Notes: generated from the letters alone by a model not told the origin. A stretch of DNA of 64,000 bases from Jeotgalibacillus sp. S-D1 (GCF_004358665.1 NZ_SMZR01000005.1:124001-188000), one strand, 5' to 3'. Positions 54,612 through 63,555 are shown, numbered from the stretch's first letter. Translations and numbers: made by a program.

Positions 54612-55976
54612 ATGGATAATCAAACAGAATTAAAGAGGACACTGACGTTATGGCAGGTCATTTTCTTAGGCCTTGCCTGGAACACCCCAATGATTTATTT
54701 CTCTGTCTTTGGAGTCGCCTATGAAGGATCAAACGGGTTCCTTACAGCTGCCTATATGATGGCGGTGCTCGCCGTCCTTTTCACAGGAGCAAGCTATGCC
54801 ATTATGGCAAAGAAAATCCCTGTTGCCGGATCAGCTTACACCTATGCCAAAGAAACCATCCATCCTTATGCAGGATTTTTAGTAGGCTGGGTGCTGCTGC
54901 TTAATTACTTATTTGCTCCGATCATAGCCTGTATTACATTTGGAATTTTCCTTCATGCAGAGGTTCCTTCCGTTCCTGCTTATGTATGGATTATTGGATT
55001 AATCGTCCTTCTTGCCGTGATCGCGATTCGGGGAGTGAGTTCTTCTGCGAACATCAGCCGCCTTTTTGTGATACTGCAAATCATCTTTATGGTTGTTTTT
55101 TGCTCCTACTTAGCCTATGGATTGCTGCATTCTGGTGGCGCTGCCAGTTTACTGTCCGCAGAGCCTTTCATAAATATTGATATGTCCCTGCCTGTTGTGT
55201 TGGCAGGAGCATCGATCGTTGTATTTTCATTTCTGGGCTTTGACACCATGGCAACTCTCTCAGAAGAAACCATTGATCCTAAGAAAACCATCCCAAAAGC
55301 CATTTTCATTATGATTGGTATTGTTGCTTTTCTTCATGTCGGTACGTCTTACTTTATCCAGACGGCTCTTCCAAACTTAAGCTTTACCGATCCGGACTCT
55401 GCTGCACTCGAATTGGTCGGAGTGGTAGGAGGAAGCTTTCTGCGTTCGGTTTTTATAACAGTTTTAATCGCAGCCATTTTTTCACAAGGACTTGCTTCTG
55501 TGACAAGTGTTTCGAGGCTGCTGTACGTGATGGGACGGGATTCCATCCTTCCAAAGAAATGGTTCGGATTCGTCCATCCTGCATTTAAAACGCCCGTAAT
55601 TAACATTATCATCGCATCCATCATTTCTTTACTGGCCATCTTCATCAGTATTGATGATGCCATTCGATTCGTGAACTTCGGAGCCCTCAGCGCCTTCTTT
55701 TTCGTAAACATATGTGTGATTACTCTTTTTTTCAAAAACAAAAAACACTCGACAGCTGCAGAAATCGTGACAAACCTAATTTTCCCTTTAATAGGAGCAG
55801 GCTTCATTGTATGGCTTTTAGCATTGCTGGATTTGCAAACCATCCTCGGAGGCCTGGCCTGGGTAGCTGCCGGGGCCATTTATCTAATCTATTTAACTGG
55901 TTTTTTCACCAAACCTCTGCCAGATGCGGAAGCTTCTGAAAATAAAGAACCCAGTCAAGTTAAAGAAGCCATTTAA
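54612..55976 (+). CDS. APC-family permease linked to the guanidine operon
   Basis: A 454-aa amino acid/polyamine-type permease with twelve helices. Start TLWQVIFLGLAWNTPMIYFSVFG, IPVAGSAYTYAKE and FSFLGFDTMATLSEET are family motifs. ATG 54612 follows AAAGGGG by 5 bp; an earlier in-frame ATG (54564) lacks a site. It diverges from the guanidine operon and shares nitrogen-type control, but has no ykkC leader. It may import guanidine, a guanidino compound or another nitrogen source. Confidence 0.82.
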   Translation: MDNQTELKRTLTLWQVIFLGLAWNTPMIYFSVFGVAYEGSNGFLTAAYMMAVLAVLFTGASYAIMAKKIPVAGSAYTYAKETIHPYAGFLVGWVLLLNYLFAPIIACITFGIFLHAEVPSVPAYVWIIGLIVLLAVIAIRGVSSSANISRLFVILQIIFMVVFCSYLAYGLLHSGGAASLLSAEPFINIDMSLPVVLAGASIVVFSFLGFDTMATLSEETIDPKKTIPKAIFIMIGIVAFLHVGTSYFIQTALPNLSFTDPDSAALELVGVVGGSFLRSVFITVLIAAIFSQGLASVTSVSRLLYVMGRDSILPKKWFGFVHPAFKTPVINIIIASIISLLAIFISIDDAIRFVNFGALSAFFFVNICVITLFFKNKKHSTAAEIVTNLIFPLIGAGFIVWLLALLDLQTILGGLAWVAAGAIYLIYLTGFFTKPLPDAEASENKEPSQVKEAI

Positions 55977-55987
55977 CGAAATGATAC

Positions 55988-56029
55988 AAAAACCGCTTAC
56001 TCGTTCATTGAACGAATAAGCGGTTTTTT
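55988..56029 (+). terminator. Terminator of the permease gene
   Basis: AAAAACCGCTTA and its complement enclose a further TCGTTC/GAACGA stem, and the structure ends in T6, 11 bp after the stop. Confidence 0.9.
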
Positions 56030-56428
56030 GTATGTCACCTTTCATCAATACGTTGCCGCAGTAAAAACGAATTACTAAAAGTACTGATCTCCGAATTCTT
56101 TAATCTTCTTAAGAAGTAAGAGAATCATTTGTCTATTCCGGTCTTTTAAATAGCTCATATCAGGATTTTGCTTGCGGTTCTTGACCCATATTGGACAAGT
56201 CCCGTTTTGAAAAAATAATCATTGGCAGCTTATACTCAATATCCAGAAATCCATACTCAATCATCCGATTTTTCTAGTTTATCAAAATTAATTGCTGGAG
56301 AGCGGTATGGTTGAGAGAAACGGAAGATTCCTGTAGTGAACCATTCTTTCAAATCTATTAAAACATAGTTAACTCTCCCAAGCATAAAATCAAGAAAAAC
56401 ATATGATAGAGAGAAGGGAGGGATTACT
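56030..56428. other. Intergenic stretch with possible decayed minus-strand gene
   Basis: About 400 bp with no supported gene. Minus-strand frames contain protein-like stretches (LIDLKEWFTTGIFRF, then in another frame EYGFLDIEYKLPMIIFSKRD) broken by a frameshift and stops. This hints at a degraded gene; no family was recognised. Confidence 0.3.
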
Positions 56429-56980
56429 ATGTTAAATAATGTCATATATTTTAATTCAGAAGGTAAACGGGTCGAGGATCTTGGTATTCAGCAGCAAGAA
56501 GCGTGCCTCGAGACCATTTCTTATTGTACAAGCGCTATCGTTCCGGATGGTTTTACGTTTAGCTTTACTTCATTCGATAACTTTACGGCTTGCTCTGATT
56601 TGAGTCAACTGGTGTGTATGCTGGAAGATGAGGAAGTGGAAGCGACCGTTGAAGATCCATGCGGCGGGACACTAACATGTCCTATTACACTAAATGCTGT
56701 CCGTCTGGTTGGAACGGCTAGGTTCCACATCAATGTGGGGGACTTGACGCCTATTGAAGGTGGGCTTCAACTTGGAGATCTGCCATGTACGCTTAGCAGC
56801 GATACAGCCGTATCTGTCAATCAGGTCATCCGGACGATTTGCCAAAGAGATATCTGTCAGGACAAATGTTTTAGGACCATAGGAGCCTTTGCGTTTGCTC
56901 CACAAGTGACTACTGATGCTTGCGGAAGACAGATTGTTACCGTACGGGGAGGATTATTCATCGGTTTTACCGGCTGTTAA
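56429..56980 (+). CDS. Cysteine-rich protein, possibly of the spore surface
   Basis: A 183-aa protein with twelve cysteines spread along its length (YCTSA, TACSD, LVCML, DPCGG, LTCPI, LPCTL, TICQRDICQDKCF, DACGR, final Cys) and beta-rich segments such as NAVRLVGTARFHINVG. There is no signal peptide. Such cysteine-rich, disulfide-prone proteins without export signals are typical of Bacillus spore coat or exosporium layers, which is the best guess. AAGGGAGG lies 8 bp before the ATG. Monocistronic with its own terminator. No close family was recognised. Confidence 0.65.
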   Translation: MLNNVIYFNSEGKRVEDLGIQQQEACLETISYCTSAIVPDGFTFSFTSFDNFTACSDLSQLVCMLEDEEVEATVEDPCGGTLTCPITLNAVRLVGTARFHINVGDLTPIEGGLQLGDLPCTLSSDTAVSVNQVIRTICQRDICQDKCFRTIGAFAFAPQVTTDACGRQIVTVRGGLFIGFTGC

Positions 56981-56997
56981 TCAATGCTTAGAAAATG

Positions 56998-57031
56998 GAA
57001 GACCATAGAGAATGAGTCTTCTATTTTTTTT
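56998..57031 (+). terminator. Terminator after the Cys-rich gene
   Basis: GAAGAC pairs with GTCTTC around a 12-nt loop and is followed by TA and T8. Confidence 0.75.
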
Positions 57032-57379
57032 GGGTTTAATAGGAAAGTGAAATGAGCCTGCCACAATAAAATGTTATTCACCAGAAAATCCGAACTAGTG
57101 ATTTTCATTGGTTCAGGTTTTCGGTGTTAGATATACACGATAATAACGCTTGCGTCCACCTTCTTCGCTTTCCGCGGAAACGGCCCCAGCCTCCTGTTTT
57201 TGCTCATAACACAAATTCCATTTTTCTACTAATCTCTTTCAATCAAATCCCCTTTCTCTACCCCGTCACCACAGTAAAGAATTAAACGTAAAAGTATTGA
57301 CTTTCTCCCTCCTTCAGATATAATTTTACATACAATTCCGATTAATTTTATAGGATTAACAAGATAAGCAGGTGAAGTG
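57032..57379. other. Intergenic stretch before the ABC importer
   Basis: About 345 bp without a gene. It holds one copy of the dispersed repeat (57164) and probably the promoter of the importer operon. The TTGACT near 57298 and TATAAT near 57319 are a plausible pair with spacing close to 16. Confidence 0.45.
57164..57178. repeat. Copy of a dispersed TTCGCTTTCCGCGGA element
   Basis: The 15-bp core is identical to 52614-52628. It is flanked by CGTCCACC and CGGCCCCAGCCTCC, which recall the dispersed intergenic repeats of Bacillaceae. Confidence 0.5.
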
Positions 57380-58165
57380 ATGTTTTTATCGATCAATAAT
57401 GTAAATAAATCATTTACGAATAAAGGAAATACGGAACTTGTTCTCTCAGATATTCAGCTTGATGTGAAAGAAGGCGAGTTCGTTTCCATCTTAGGACCTT
57501 CAGGATGCGGCAAATCTACGCTGCTATCGATCGTCGCTGGTTTAGCAACAGCTACAGAAGGGTCGATTGAACTTTCAGGCAAAACCATAAAAGGACCCGG
57601 GAAAGAGCGCGGCATGGTATTCCAGCAGGCGGCTTTATTTCCCTGGCTGACAGTAGAAGAGAATGTTATGTTCCCCCTTTTACCCGACATGTCAAAAAAA
57701 GAAGCGCAGCAAAAAGCCCTTTATTATTTACAAAAGGTTCAGCTGAGCTCCTACACTAAGCATTCACCTCATGAGATTTCAGGCGGCATGCAGCAGCGTG
57801 TAGCGATTGCACGGGCACTTGCAATGGACCCCGCTCTTCTATTAATGGATGAACCATTCGGGGCATTAGATGAACAAACACGCTCCCGTCTCCATGAAAT
57901 TGTAGAAGATATTTTCCTGGAAACAAAGAAAACAATTTTATTTGTTACCCACAGTATTGCAGAAGCCCTAAAGCTCTCAGACCGGATCGTTGTAATGGGC
58001 ACTCAGCCCGGCACGATTTTAGACATCATCGAATTAGACTTCCCGAGACCCCGCTCTCAATCAAAAGAAGACCTTATCGTTTATGAAGAAAAAATACAAT
58101 CGTTATTAAAATCTGAAATTGATAAAGTAACGGAAAAGGAGCAGAATCATGCAGCCAGCCGTTAA
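57380..58165 (+). CDS. NitT/TauT-type ABC importer ATPase
   Basis: A 261-aa ATPase with Walker A GPSGCGKST, Q-loop FQQAALFPWLTV, signature ISGGMQQRV, Walker B LLLMDEPFGALDEQT and H-loop VTHSIAEA. The form matches SsuB/TauB/NrtD. ATG 57380 follows AGGTGA closely; the GTG just before it is less likely. It overlaps the permease gene by 17 bp. It powers uptake of a small organic or sulfur compound. Confidence 0.82.
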   Translation: MFLSINNVNKSFTNKGNTELVLSDIQLDVKEGEFVSILGPSGCGKSTLLSIVAGLATATEGSIELSGKTIKGPGKERGMVFQQAALFPWLTVEENVMFPLLPDMSKKEAQQKALYYLQKVQLSSYTKHSPHEISGGMQQRVAIARALAMDPALLLMDEPFGALDEQTRSRLHEIVEDIFLETKKTILFVTHSIAEALKLSDRIVVMGTQPGTILDIIELDFPRPRSQSKEDLIVYEEKIQSLLKSEIDKVTEKEQNHAASR

Positions 58166-58907
58166 ACGGATCATCTTTTATGTATTGCTTTTCGCTGTTT
58201 GGCAGGGAGCGGTGTACGCGTTTGAAGTATCCCCCTCTCTTCTTCCAGCCCCGACAGATGTTTTTGTGTCACTGTACGAAGGTTTCAGTAATAAAACCTT
58301 GCTTTATGATCTTTTAGCAAGCTTTCAGCGATTGTTTACCGGACTCGCCATCGCACTAGTTTTAGGACTCTTACTCGGTGTTCTTTTAGCTAAATCAAAA
58401 ACCGCTGATGAAACACTCGGTTCTCTCATATTAGCCCTGCAGTCCGTTCCAAGTATTGTTTGGCTGCCACTGGCCATTATGTGGTTTGGACTGAATGAAA
58501 TGGCTGTCATCTTTATTGTTGTTCTAGGGGCAACCATTGTCATGACGATAAATGTTCGTACAGGTATTATCAATGTTCCCCCGCTTTTTATAAAAGCTGC
58601 CAAGACAATGAACTACAGGGGATTTCGATTATTCCGTAAAGTGACGATTCCCGCTTCCATTCCATATGCTGTAACTGGGATCCGCCTTGCGTGGGCATTT
58701 GCCTGGCGGGCACTGATGGCGGGCGAACTGCTCAGCACCGGCCCCGGCCTTGGGTATTCATTGCGATTTGCATCCGATTTTGGAGATATGAGCCGTGTGA
58801 TTGCGATTATGCTTATGATCATGCTGATCGGTATTATTGTCGACCTGCTGTTTTTCCAGCGCGTTGAAAAGAAGGTCCTTAAAAAATGGGGACTGGCAAC
58901 AGAATAA
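58149..58907 (+). CDS. NitT/TauT-type ABC importer permease
   Basis: A 252-aa permease with six helices and the conserved LPAPTDVF start segment, the motif ALQSVPSIVWLPLAIMWFG and a final ATPase-contact loop AKTMNYRGFRLFRKVTIPA. It belongs to the SsuC/TauC family. It is translationally coupled to the ATPase gene and 18 bp ahead of the binding-protein gene. Confidence 0.82.
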   Translation: MQPAVKRIIFYVLLFAVWQGAVYAFEVSPSLLPAPTDVFVSLYEGFSNKTLLYDLLASFQRLFTGLAIALVLGLLLGVLLAKSKTADETLGSLILALQSVPSIVWLPLAIMWFGLNEMAVIFIVVLGATIVMTINVRTGIINVPPLFIKAAKTMNYRGFRLFRKVTIPASIPYAVTGIRLAWAFAWRALMAGELLSTGPGLGYSLRFASDFGDMSRVIAIMLMIMLIGIIVDLLFFQRVEKKVLKKWGLATE

Positions 58908-58925
58908 TTTTTGGGGGTTATATTA

Positions 58926-59927
58926 ATGAAAAAGAATCTTAGTATACTATTTTTTCTAGCAGCAGTACTTATCTTATCAGCGTGTGGCTCAGATAAATCA
59001 GGCGGCAGCAAAGATGAAGTCGTTATCGGCTACTTCCCGAATATTGACCACGTACCTGCGATGATCGCAAAAGAAAAACAATACTTTGAAGAAACACTTG
59101 GTGACGACAAGGAAGTCACGTATAAAACGTTCCCTGATGGCGGTGCATTTATGACTGCCTTAAAAACAGGTGATATTGATGCAGGATTCGTAGGACCGGG
59201 ACCTGTGATGAACAATTACGCCAATGGTGCTGATGTTAAAATTATTGCCGGTGCATCCTCCGGCGGTACGGTGGTTGTCGCAAGTGAACAAAGCGGCATT
59301 GAAGGGTTAGAGGATCTTGGTAACCATACCTTTATTACACCAGGAATTGGCTGTACGCATGACGTTCAAATGGAAACATTCTTGAAAGAACAGGGAATTA
59401 CATCGGCTCGTATTGGCGGAACATTAAAGCATGTAACCGGGAATCCGGCCCAATATCAAGCGATGTTTGAATCAGGAAAAGTCGATCTTGCTGCTGTCCC
59501 TGAACCATGGGCTTCTACTCTGGTTGCCAATGGAGCAAAAATCATCGTAGATACGGATGAGATTGCCTATGGAACAACCCTTCCTAATACGGTCTTAGTC
59601 ACAAGCGGAAAGCTGCTTGAAGAAGAAAACGAAATGATTAAACAAATTACGGCAGCTCATGAAAAGAGCATTGAATTCATCTCTGAAAACCCAGAAGAAG
59701 CTCAAACGATTGCAGTTGATTCAATTGAAGAAATCACAAGTCAGCGAATGGATGAATCCATTATTGCAAGTGCATGGGAACGCGTAACGTTTACAAATGA
59801 AGTAGATGCAGAGATTATCCAGGCGTTTGCAGACTCTTCTCACGATCTGCAATTTTTAAAAGAAAAACCTGAGTTTGATGATTTAGTTGTTTCACAAGAT
59901 AAATTGTTAGGCAGTGCACAGGAATAA
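58926..59927 (+). CDS. NitT/TauT-type substrate-binding lipoprotein
   Basis: A 333-aa lipoprotein (lipobox LSACG, Cys at about 20) of the NMT1/SsuA-like family: GYFPNIDHVPAMIAKEK, FVGPGPVMNNYANGADVKI and FITPGIGCTHDVQMETFLK. ATG 58926 follows GGGGG by 8 bp. Sulfonates, pyrimidine thiamine precursors or other small acids are possible ligands. Its last base is shared with the start of a SCO gene, so the importer and the SCO protein are made together. Confidence 0.8.
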   Translation: MKKNLSILFFLAAVLILSACGSDKSGGSKDEVVIGYFPNIDHVPAMIAKEKQYFEETLGDDKEVTYKTFPDGGAFMTALKTGDIDAGFVGPGPVMNNYANGADVKIIAGASSGGTVVVASEQSGIEGLEDLGNHTFITPGIGCTHDVQMETFLKEQGITSARIGGTLKHVTGNPAQYQAMFESGKVDLAAVPEPWASTLVANGAKIIVDTDEIAYGTTLPNTVLVTSGKLLEEENEMIKQITAAHEKSIEFISENPEEAQTIAVDSIEEITSQRMDESIIASAWERVTFTNEVDAEIIQAFADSSHDLQFLKEKPEFDDLVVSQDKLLGSAQE

Positions 59928-60505
59928 TGAAAAAGTGGATTACAGCATGCTTCATCGTGCTGCTTCTGCAAGGATGTTCATCCGGGATTAACCTGGATGA
60001 ACACTTCTCATTAAACGGGGAAGTAAGCCCATTGCAGGCAGTGAATCAGAACGGGGAATCCTTTCACACCGATGAGTTGGAAGATAAAATATGGCTGGCC
60101 TCTTTTATCTTTACGAATTGTGATACCGTCTGTTCGCCCATGACGTTTAACATGACCGAGCTGCAGGAGCAGTTGGATGAGAAAAACCTGGATTATCAGC
60201 TGGTCTCTTTCACAATCGATCCTGAAAATGATACGCCAGACGTTTTACGGGAATTCGGCGGGCAGTTTGGGGCCGATTTTTCCAACTGGAACTTTGTATC
60301 AGGATACGAGCAGGAGGAAATCGAATTGTTCGCTAATAGAGGGTTTCTTGCTCCAGCGGCAAAGCTTGATGGCTCGGATCAGTTTGTACACAGCACCTCC
60401 CTTTATCTAATGATGGGTGACCGTATTTTAGAGCAGTATGAGATGTCGATAGATGTTCCTTTTGAGGAGATTGTTGAGGCGGTTGAGCTGTTGCAGGATT
60501 ATTAG
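59927..60505 (+). CDS. SCO-family copper/thiol protein
   Basis: A 192-aa lipoprotein (lipobox LLQGCSS) with a thioredoxin-like SCO1/SenC fold. It has the Cu-binding CxxxC of TNCDTVCSPM and the downstream histidine in DQFVHSTSLYL. SCO proteins load copper into cytochrome oxidase CuA or act as thiol reductants outside the membrane. The ATG overlaps the binding-protein TAA by one base. A SCO gene as the last member of an importer operon is unusual, and no oxidase gene is nearby. Confidence 0.82.
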   Translation: MKKWITACFIVLLLQGCSSGINLDEHFSLNGEVSPLQAVNQNGESFHTDELEDKIWLASFIFTNCDTVCSPMTFNMTELQEQLDEKNLDYQLVSFTIDPENDTPDVLREFGGQFGADFSNWNFVSGYEQEEIELFANRGFLAPAAKLDGSDQFVHSTSLYLMMGDRILEQYEMSIDVPFEEIVEAVELLQDY

Positions 60506-60521
60506 ATTGATTGAATACAGT

Positions 60522-60565
60522 AAAAATGCGTACACGATAATTAATTAGTCGTGTACGCGTTTTTT
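60522..60565 (+). terminator. Terminator of the importer-SCO operon
   Basis: GCGTACACGA and its complement form a perfect 10-bp stem with A5 before and T6 after, 23 bp beyond the SCO stop. Confidence 0.9.
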
Positions 60566-60619
60566 ATGGAAGGTGATCTTTTTTATGAATGATCATCATC
60601 TACAGATAAGCCAGCCAGT

Positions 60620-61648
60620 CTAGATTTGCCTGAATTTTTTAAGAGCTTGCGTATTTATCATATACAACAAAAAGGCATAGGCAGCTAATCCCAAGAGATA
60701 TCCCCAGATGTCAAAGAAACCATCACCATAGACCATAATCCCTTTAATCGCTTCTGCTCCATAATAAATTGGCATGATATAAGAGAGATTTCCGAGGTGG
60801 TAAGGAATTAAGTCCAGGGGAATCAGCCCTGAAAAGAACACCTGCGGAATAATAGTGAATGGGATCATCTGCACCACTTGCAGTTCTGAACTGGCAAAAA
60901 TTGAAATAGCAGCGCCAAAGGAAACGGCTGTAACGGCTAATAACACCATCGTCAGCAACACCCACCCAATGTTCCCAGCTGAACTTAATTGCAGGACAAA
61001 AACGGAGTAAAGAACAATGAAAATTGCCTGAACGACCGCAAACACACTGTACCCTGCCGTATAACCCAAAATGACCTCTCCCCGTTTGATCGGGGTCATT
61101 AACAGCCTTTCCAGCGTCCCTCCGCTTCGCTCTCTTACCAGCGCCATCCCCGAGATGATAAACACTAAGAAAAATGAAAATAAGGCAAGAAACACATAGC
61201 CAAGCGAATCAAAGGTTGACTGGTCTTGTGAACCGTGAACAAAATTCATATTCACTTTTGCAGCTGGATTCAAGGAAGCCATTGCTGTTTGAATCTCATT
61301 CGCTGCCTTTGTCCCTTTAGTAGAGGGCTCATACAAGATAATCGTCGTACCCGAATCCTGCGACAGGTTCAGTATTGCATCGAACTCCTGATGGTCGTTC
61401 AAGTAGCCTTTTGCATCCTGGACTTCTTTCGCCGTAAGGTCTTTAATCGTTAAATCCTGTTCTTCCAAAGCCGTTACAAGAGAATCCGGTACAGTGTCCT
61501 TATTGACTCCAACTGTCGGCACATAATTAGAATCGCCCAGCAAGAAATACACCAACGTCAAAATGAGGAGCGGAGCGACCAGAATCATCATGATACTTCT
61601 TTTATCATTTAACGTTTGCCTGATGACACGTTTGGCTAAATGGATCAT
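60620..61648 (-). CDS. ABC-2 exporter permease (YhgE/DrrB-like)
   Basis: A 342-aa permease with one N-terminal helix, an extracellular domain of about 140 residues, then five helices with the ABC-2 motif ALVRERSGGTLERLLMTPI. The large outer domain matches the two-gene YhfS/LinearmycinR-like exporters. Overlaps the ATPase gene by 4 bp. A TetR gene diverges from the operon. It probably exports a lipid-like or drug substrate. Confidence 0.8.
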   Translation of the reverse strand: MIHLAKRVIRQTLNDKRSIMMILVAPLLILTLVYFLLGDSNYVPTVGVNKDTVPDSLVTALEEQDLTIKDLTAKEVQDAKGYLNDHQEFDAILNLSQDSGTTIILYEPSTKGTKAANEIQTAMASLNPAAKVNMNFVHGSQDQSTFDSLGYVFLALFSFFLVFIISGMALVRERSGGTLERLLMTPIKRGEVILGYTAGYSVFAVVQAIFIVLYSVFVLQLSSAGNIGWVLLTMVLLAVTAVSFGAAISIFASSELQVVQMIPFTIIPQVFFSGLIPLDLIPYHLGNLSYIMPIYYGAEAIKGIMVYGDGFFDIWGYLLGLAAYAFLLYMINTQALKKFRQI

Positions 61649-62376
61649 TGGACAGCACCGCCTTTCGATTCACGGGAAGCATTTAAAAATAGTTCCTCGA
61701 CGCGTCCGTTTTGAGTTTTGTTCAGTAAATTTGGTACAGTACCATACTCAATCAAAGAACCATTATAAATGAGTGCCGCTTTATCACACTCTGTCACTTC
61801 ATCCATTACATGGGTGGAAACAATAATAGTTGTGCCGGAATGTTTAAATTCGTGAAATTGATCCCAAATCTTACGGCGCAGCAATGGATCGATCCCAACC
61901 GTTGGTTCATCTAAGAATAATATTTCAGGAGAATGTAAGATCGCTGCAGCCAGTGAAAGCCGCTTTTTCATACCGCCGGAAAAATTCTTCACTAATTTTT
62001 TACGATGTTCAGTTAGCTCAACGATCGCCAGCACTTCTTCCATGCGTTTTTCTAATTTTTGTTTATTAATATGATAAAGTCCTCCAAAGAATTTTAAATT
62101 ACCTTCCGCAGATAAATCCTCATATAATGCATCATTCTGAGGCATAAATCCTATCTTTTTTAACATGCTTATATCTGGAATCTTGATCTCGTCAAAATGA
62201 ACCGTGCCCTGATCCGCAGCAATGGCACCAATCATCAGACGGATCAATGTTGTTTTCCCGGAACCGGAAGGCCCAAGCAGACAGCATATTTCTCCATTCG
62301 GAATCGTGAACGTGATATCTCTTATTACCTGCTTTTGATCAAAGCTTTTGCTGACATTTAAAACTCGAATATCCAT
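61645..62376 (-). CDS. ABC exporter ATPase
   Basis: A 243-aa ATPase: Walker A GPSGSGKTT, Q-loop MPQNDALY, signature FSGGMKKRL, Walker B ILFLDEPTVGIDP and H-loop STHVMDE. It is of the CcmA/DrrA type. ATG 62376 follows GGAGGAG by 4 bp; the preceding TTG is less likely. First gene of the exporter operon. Confidence 0.82.
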   Translation of the reverse strand: MDIRVLNVSKSFDQKQVIRDITFTIPNGEICCLLGPSGSGKTTLIRLMIGAIAADQGTVHFDEIKIPDISMLKKIGFMPQNDALYEDLSAEGNLKFFGGLYHINKQKLEKRMEEVLAIVELTEHRKKLVKNFSGGMKKRLSLAAAILHSPEILFLDEPTVGIDPLLRRKIWDQFHEFKHSGTTIIVSTHVMDEVTECDKAALIYNGSLIEYGTVPNLLNKTQNGRVEELFLNASRESKGGAVQ

Positions 62377-62575
62377 CAAACTCCTCCTTCGAGAATTTAA
62401 TCTTTCATTTCAATTCCTTCCTGCTTCCGTTAAGATAATAAACAACATGTCGTTTTATTATCTAGTTAAAGTATATTTTCAGGTTATCAGCTCTACAATA
62501 ATCAAATATCAAGGATGTGTAGGTTAAGCGACAACATTGAGTAAAGTGTTGAATAAAATTAGCGGAGGTGACGAA

Positions 62576-63193
62576 GTGGGAGATATGAATTTGGATTTAC
62601 GTGTCATTCGTACAAGAGAATCGATCAAAAATGCATTAATCGCGTTAATTGAAGAAAAAGGATTTGAGGCAATTACTGTTAAAGATCTAACTGCCAGGGC
62701 AAGAATTAATCGAGGAACCTTTTATATTCATTACCAGGATAAATATGATTTACTGACAAAATGCGAGGAAGAATTAATAAAAGAAATGGAGAGCAAGGTT
62801 CTAAAAAACATTCCAAAGGTCATCGCTGACCTGGAAACCAAAGCCCCAAATGCCATTCCCTATGCCGTTCTTGTCCCTTTTTTTGAGTTCATTAATAAAA
62901 ATAGAGGATTAATGAAAGCTCTGCTGGGCCCAAAAGGAGATGTTTCTTTCCAAACAAAATTAAAAGCATTTATGCGGAAAGCTCTTATTAATAGCACCCC
63001 TGGTTCCATCATTAAGCAGGAAAATCTTCTTGTGCCGCCGGAATACTTAGTTTCTTATATCGCATCAGCCCATATAGGGGTTATTCAGGAATGGCTGAAT
63101 CATGATGGGGAAGAATCTCCCCAGGAAATCGCCCGGATCATCCTAACCATGACAATTAATGGTCCATTCTTTGCCGCAGGCTTAAAAAAGTAA
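62576..63193 (+). CDS. TetR-family regulator of the exporter
   Basis: A 205-aa TetR/AcrR regulator: IKNALIALIEEKGFEAITVKD and the recognition helix in ARINRGTFYIHYQDKYDLL, with a C-terminal ligand domain. GTG 62576 is chosen because GGAGGTGAC sits at good spacing; the ATG at 62585 is an alternative. It is divergent from the exporter operon, so it probably represses it until a substrate binds. No clear palindrome was found in the 200-bp gap. Confidence 0.78.
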   Translation: MGDMNLDLRVIRTRESIKNALIALIEEKGFEAITVKDLTARARINRGTFYIHYQDKYDLLTKCEEELIKEMESKVLKNIPKVIADLETKAPNAIPYAVLVPFFEFINKNRGLMKALLGPKGDVSFQTKLKAFMRKALINSTPGSIIKQENLLVPPEYLVSYIASAHIGVIQEWLNHDGEESPQEIARIILTMTINGPFFAAGLKK

Positions 63194-63241
63194 ATCATAA
63201 AGGAAAGAGAACAGTTCCTATTAGCAAAAATCATTCCATCA

Positions 63242-63287
63242 AAAAAAAAGGAAACCACTTTTTATTTCAAAGTTGGTTTCTTTTTTT
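63242..63287 (+). terminator. Terminator of the TetR gene
   Basis: GGAAACCACTTT pairs with AAAGTTGGTTTC (one bulge), flanked by A9 and T7, about 50 bp after the stop. Confidence 0.82.
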
Positions 63288-63555
63288 CCTCTATACACAT
63301 TTTCAGGTCAACTTAGTTGCTTGCACTTCGTTTATGAAGTCGTTCGATTTTTTTAACCCTCCTGTTTCGATTCTTCATCTGCGTCGATTACATGATTTGC
63401 TAAACATTCTACTTTGAATTCTTTTAAACGTCACTACAGGAATGAATCCCCTTAGTGTATTTACTAATTTTCTTTATTTTTCTACCTTGACTATTGATTA
63501 ACTCCATACTTTATAATGAAATACAACTCAACGATTGCTAGAGAGGACGAAAGAG
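63288..63555. other. Intergenic stretch before the GNAT gene
   Basis: About 270 bp. A likely promoter (TTGACT near 63488, TATAAT near 63513) serves the next gene. A 25-codon minus-strand frame with sequence like EFKVECLANHVIDADEE lacks a start codon and may be a gene remnant. Confidence 0.4.

Noticed and set aside
55349-55879. A 176-codon minus-strand frame inside the permease gene
   Set aside because: It is a shadow of a well-supported APC permease and has no ribosome site or domain.
63350-63450. Short minus-strand frame resembling EFKVECLANHVIDADEE
   Set aside because: It has no start codon and is closed by stops on both sides; at most a remnant.
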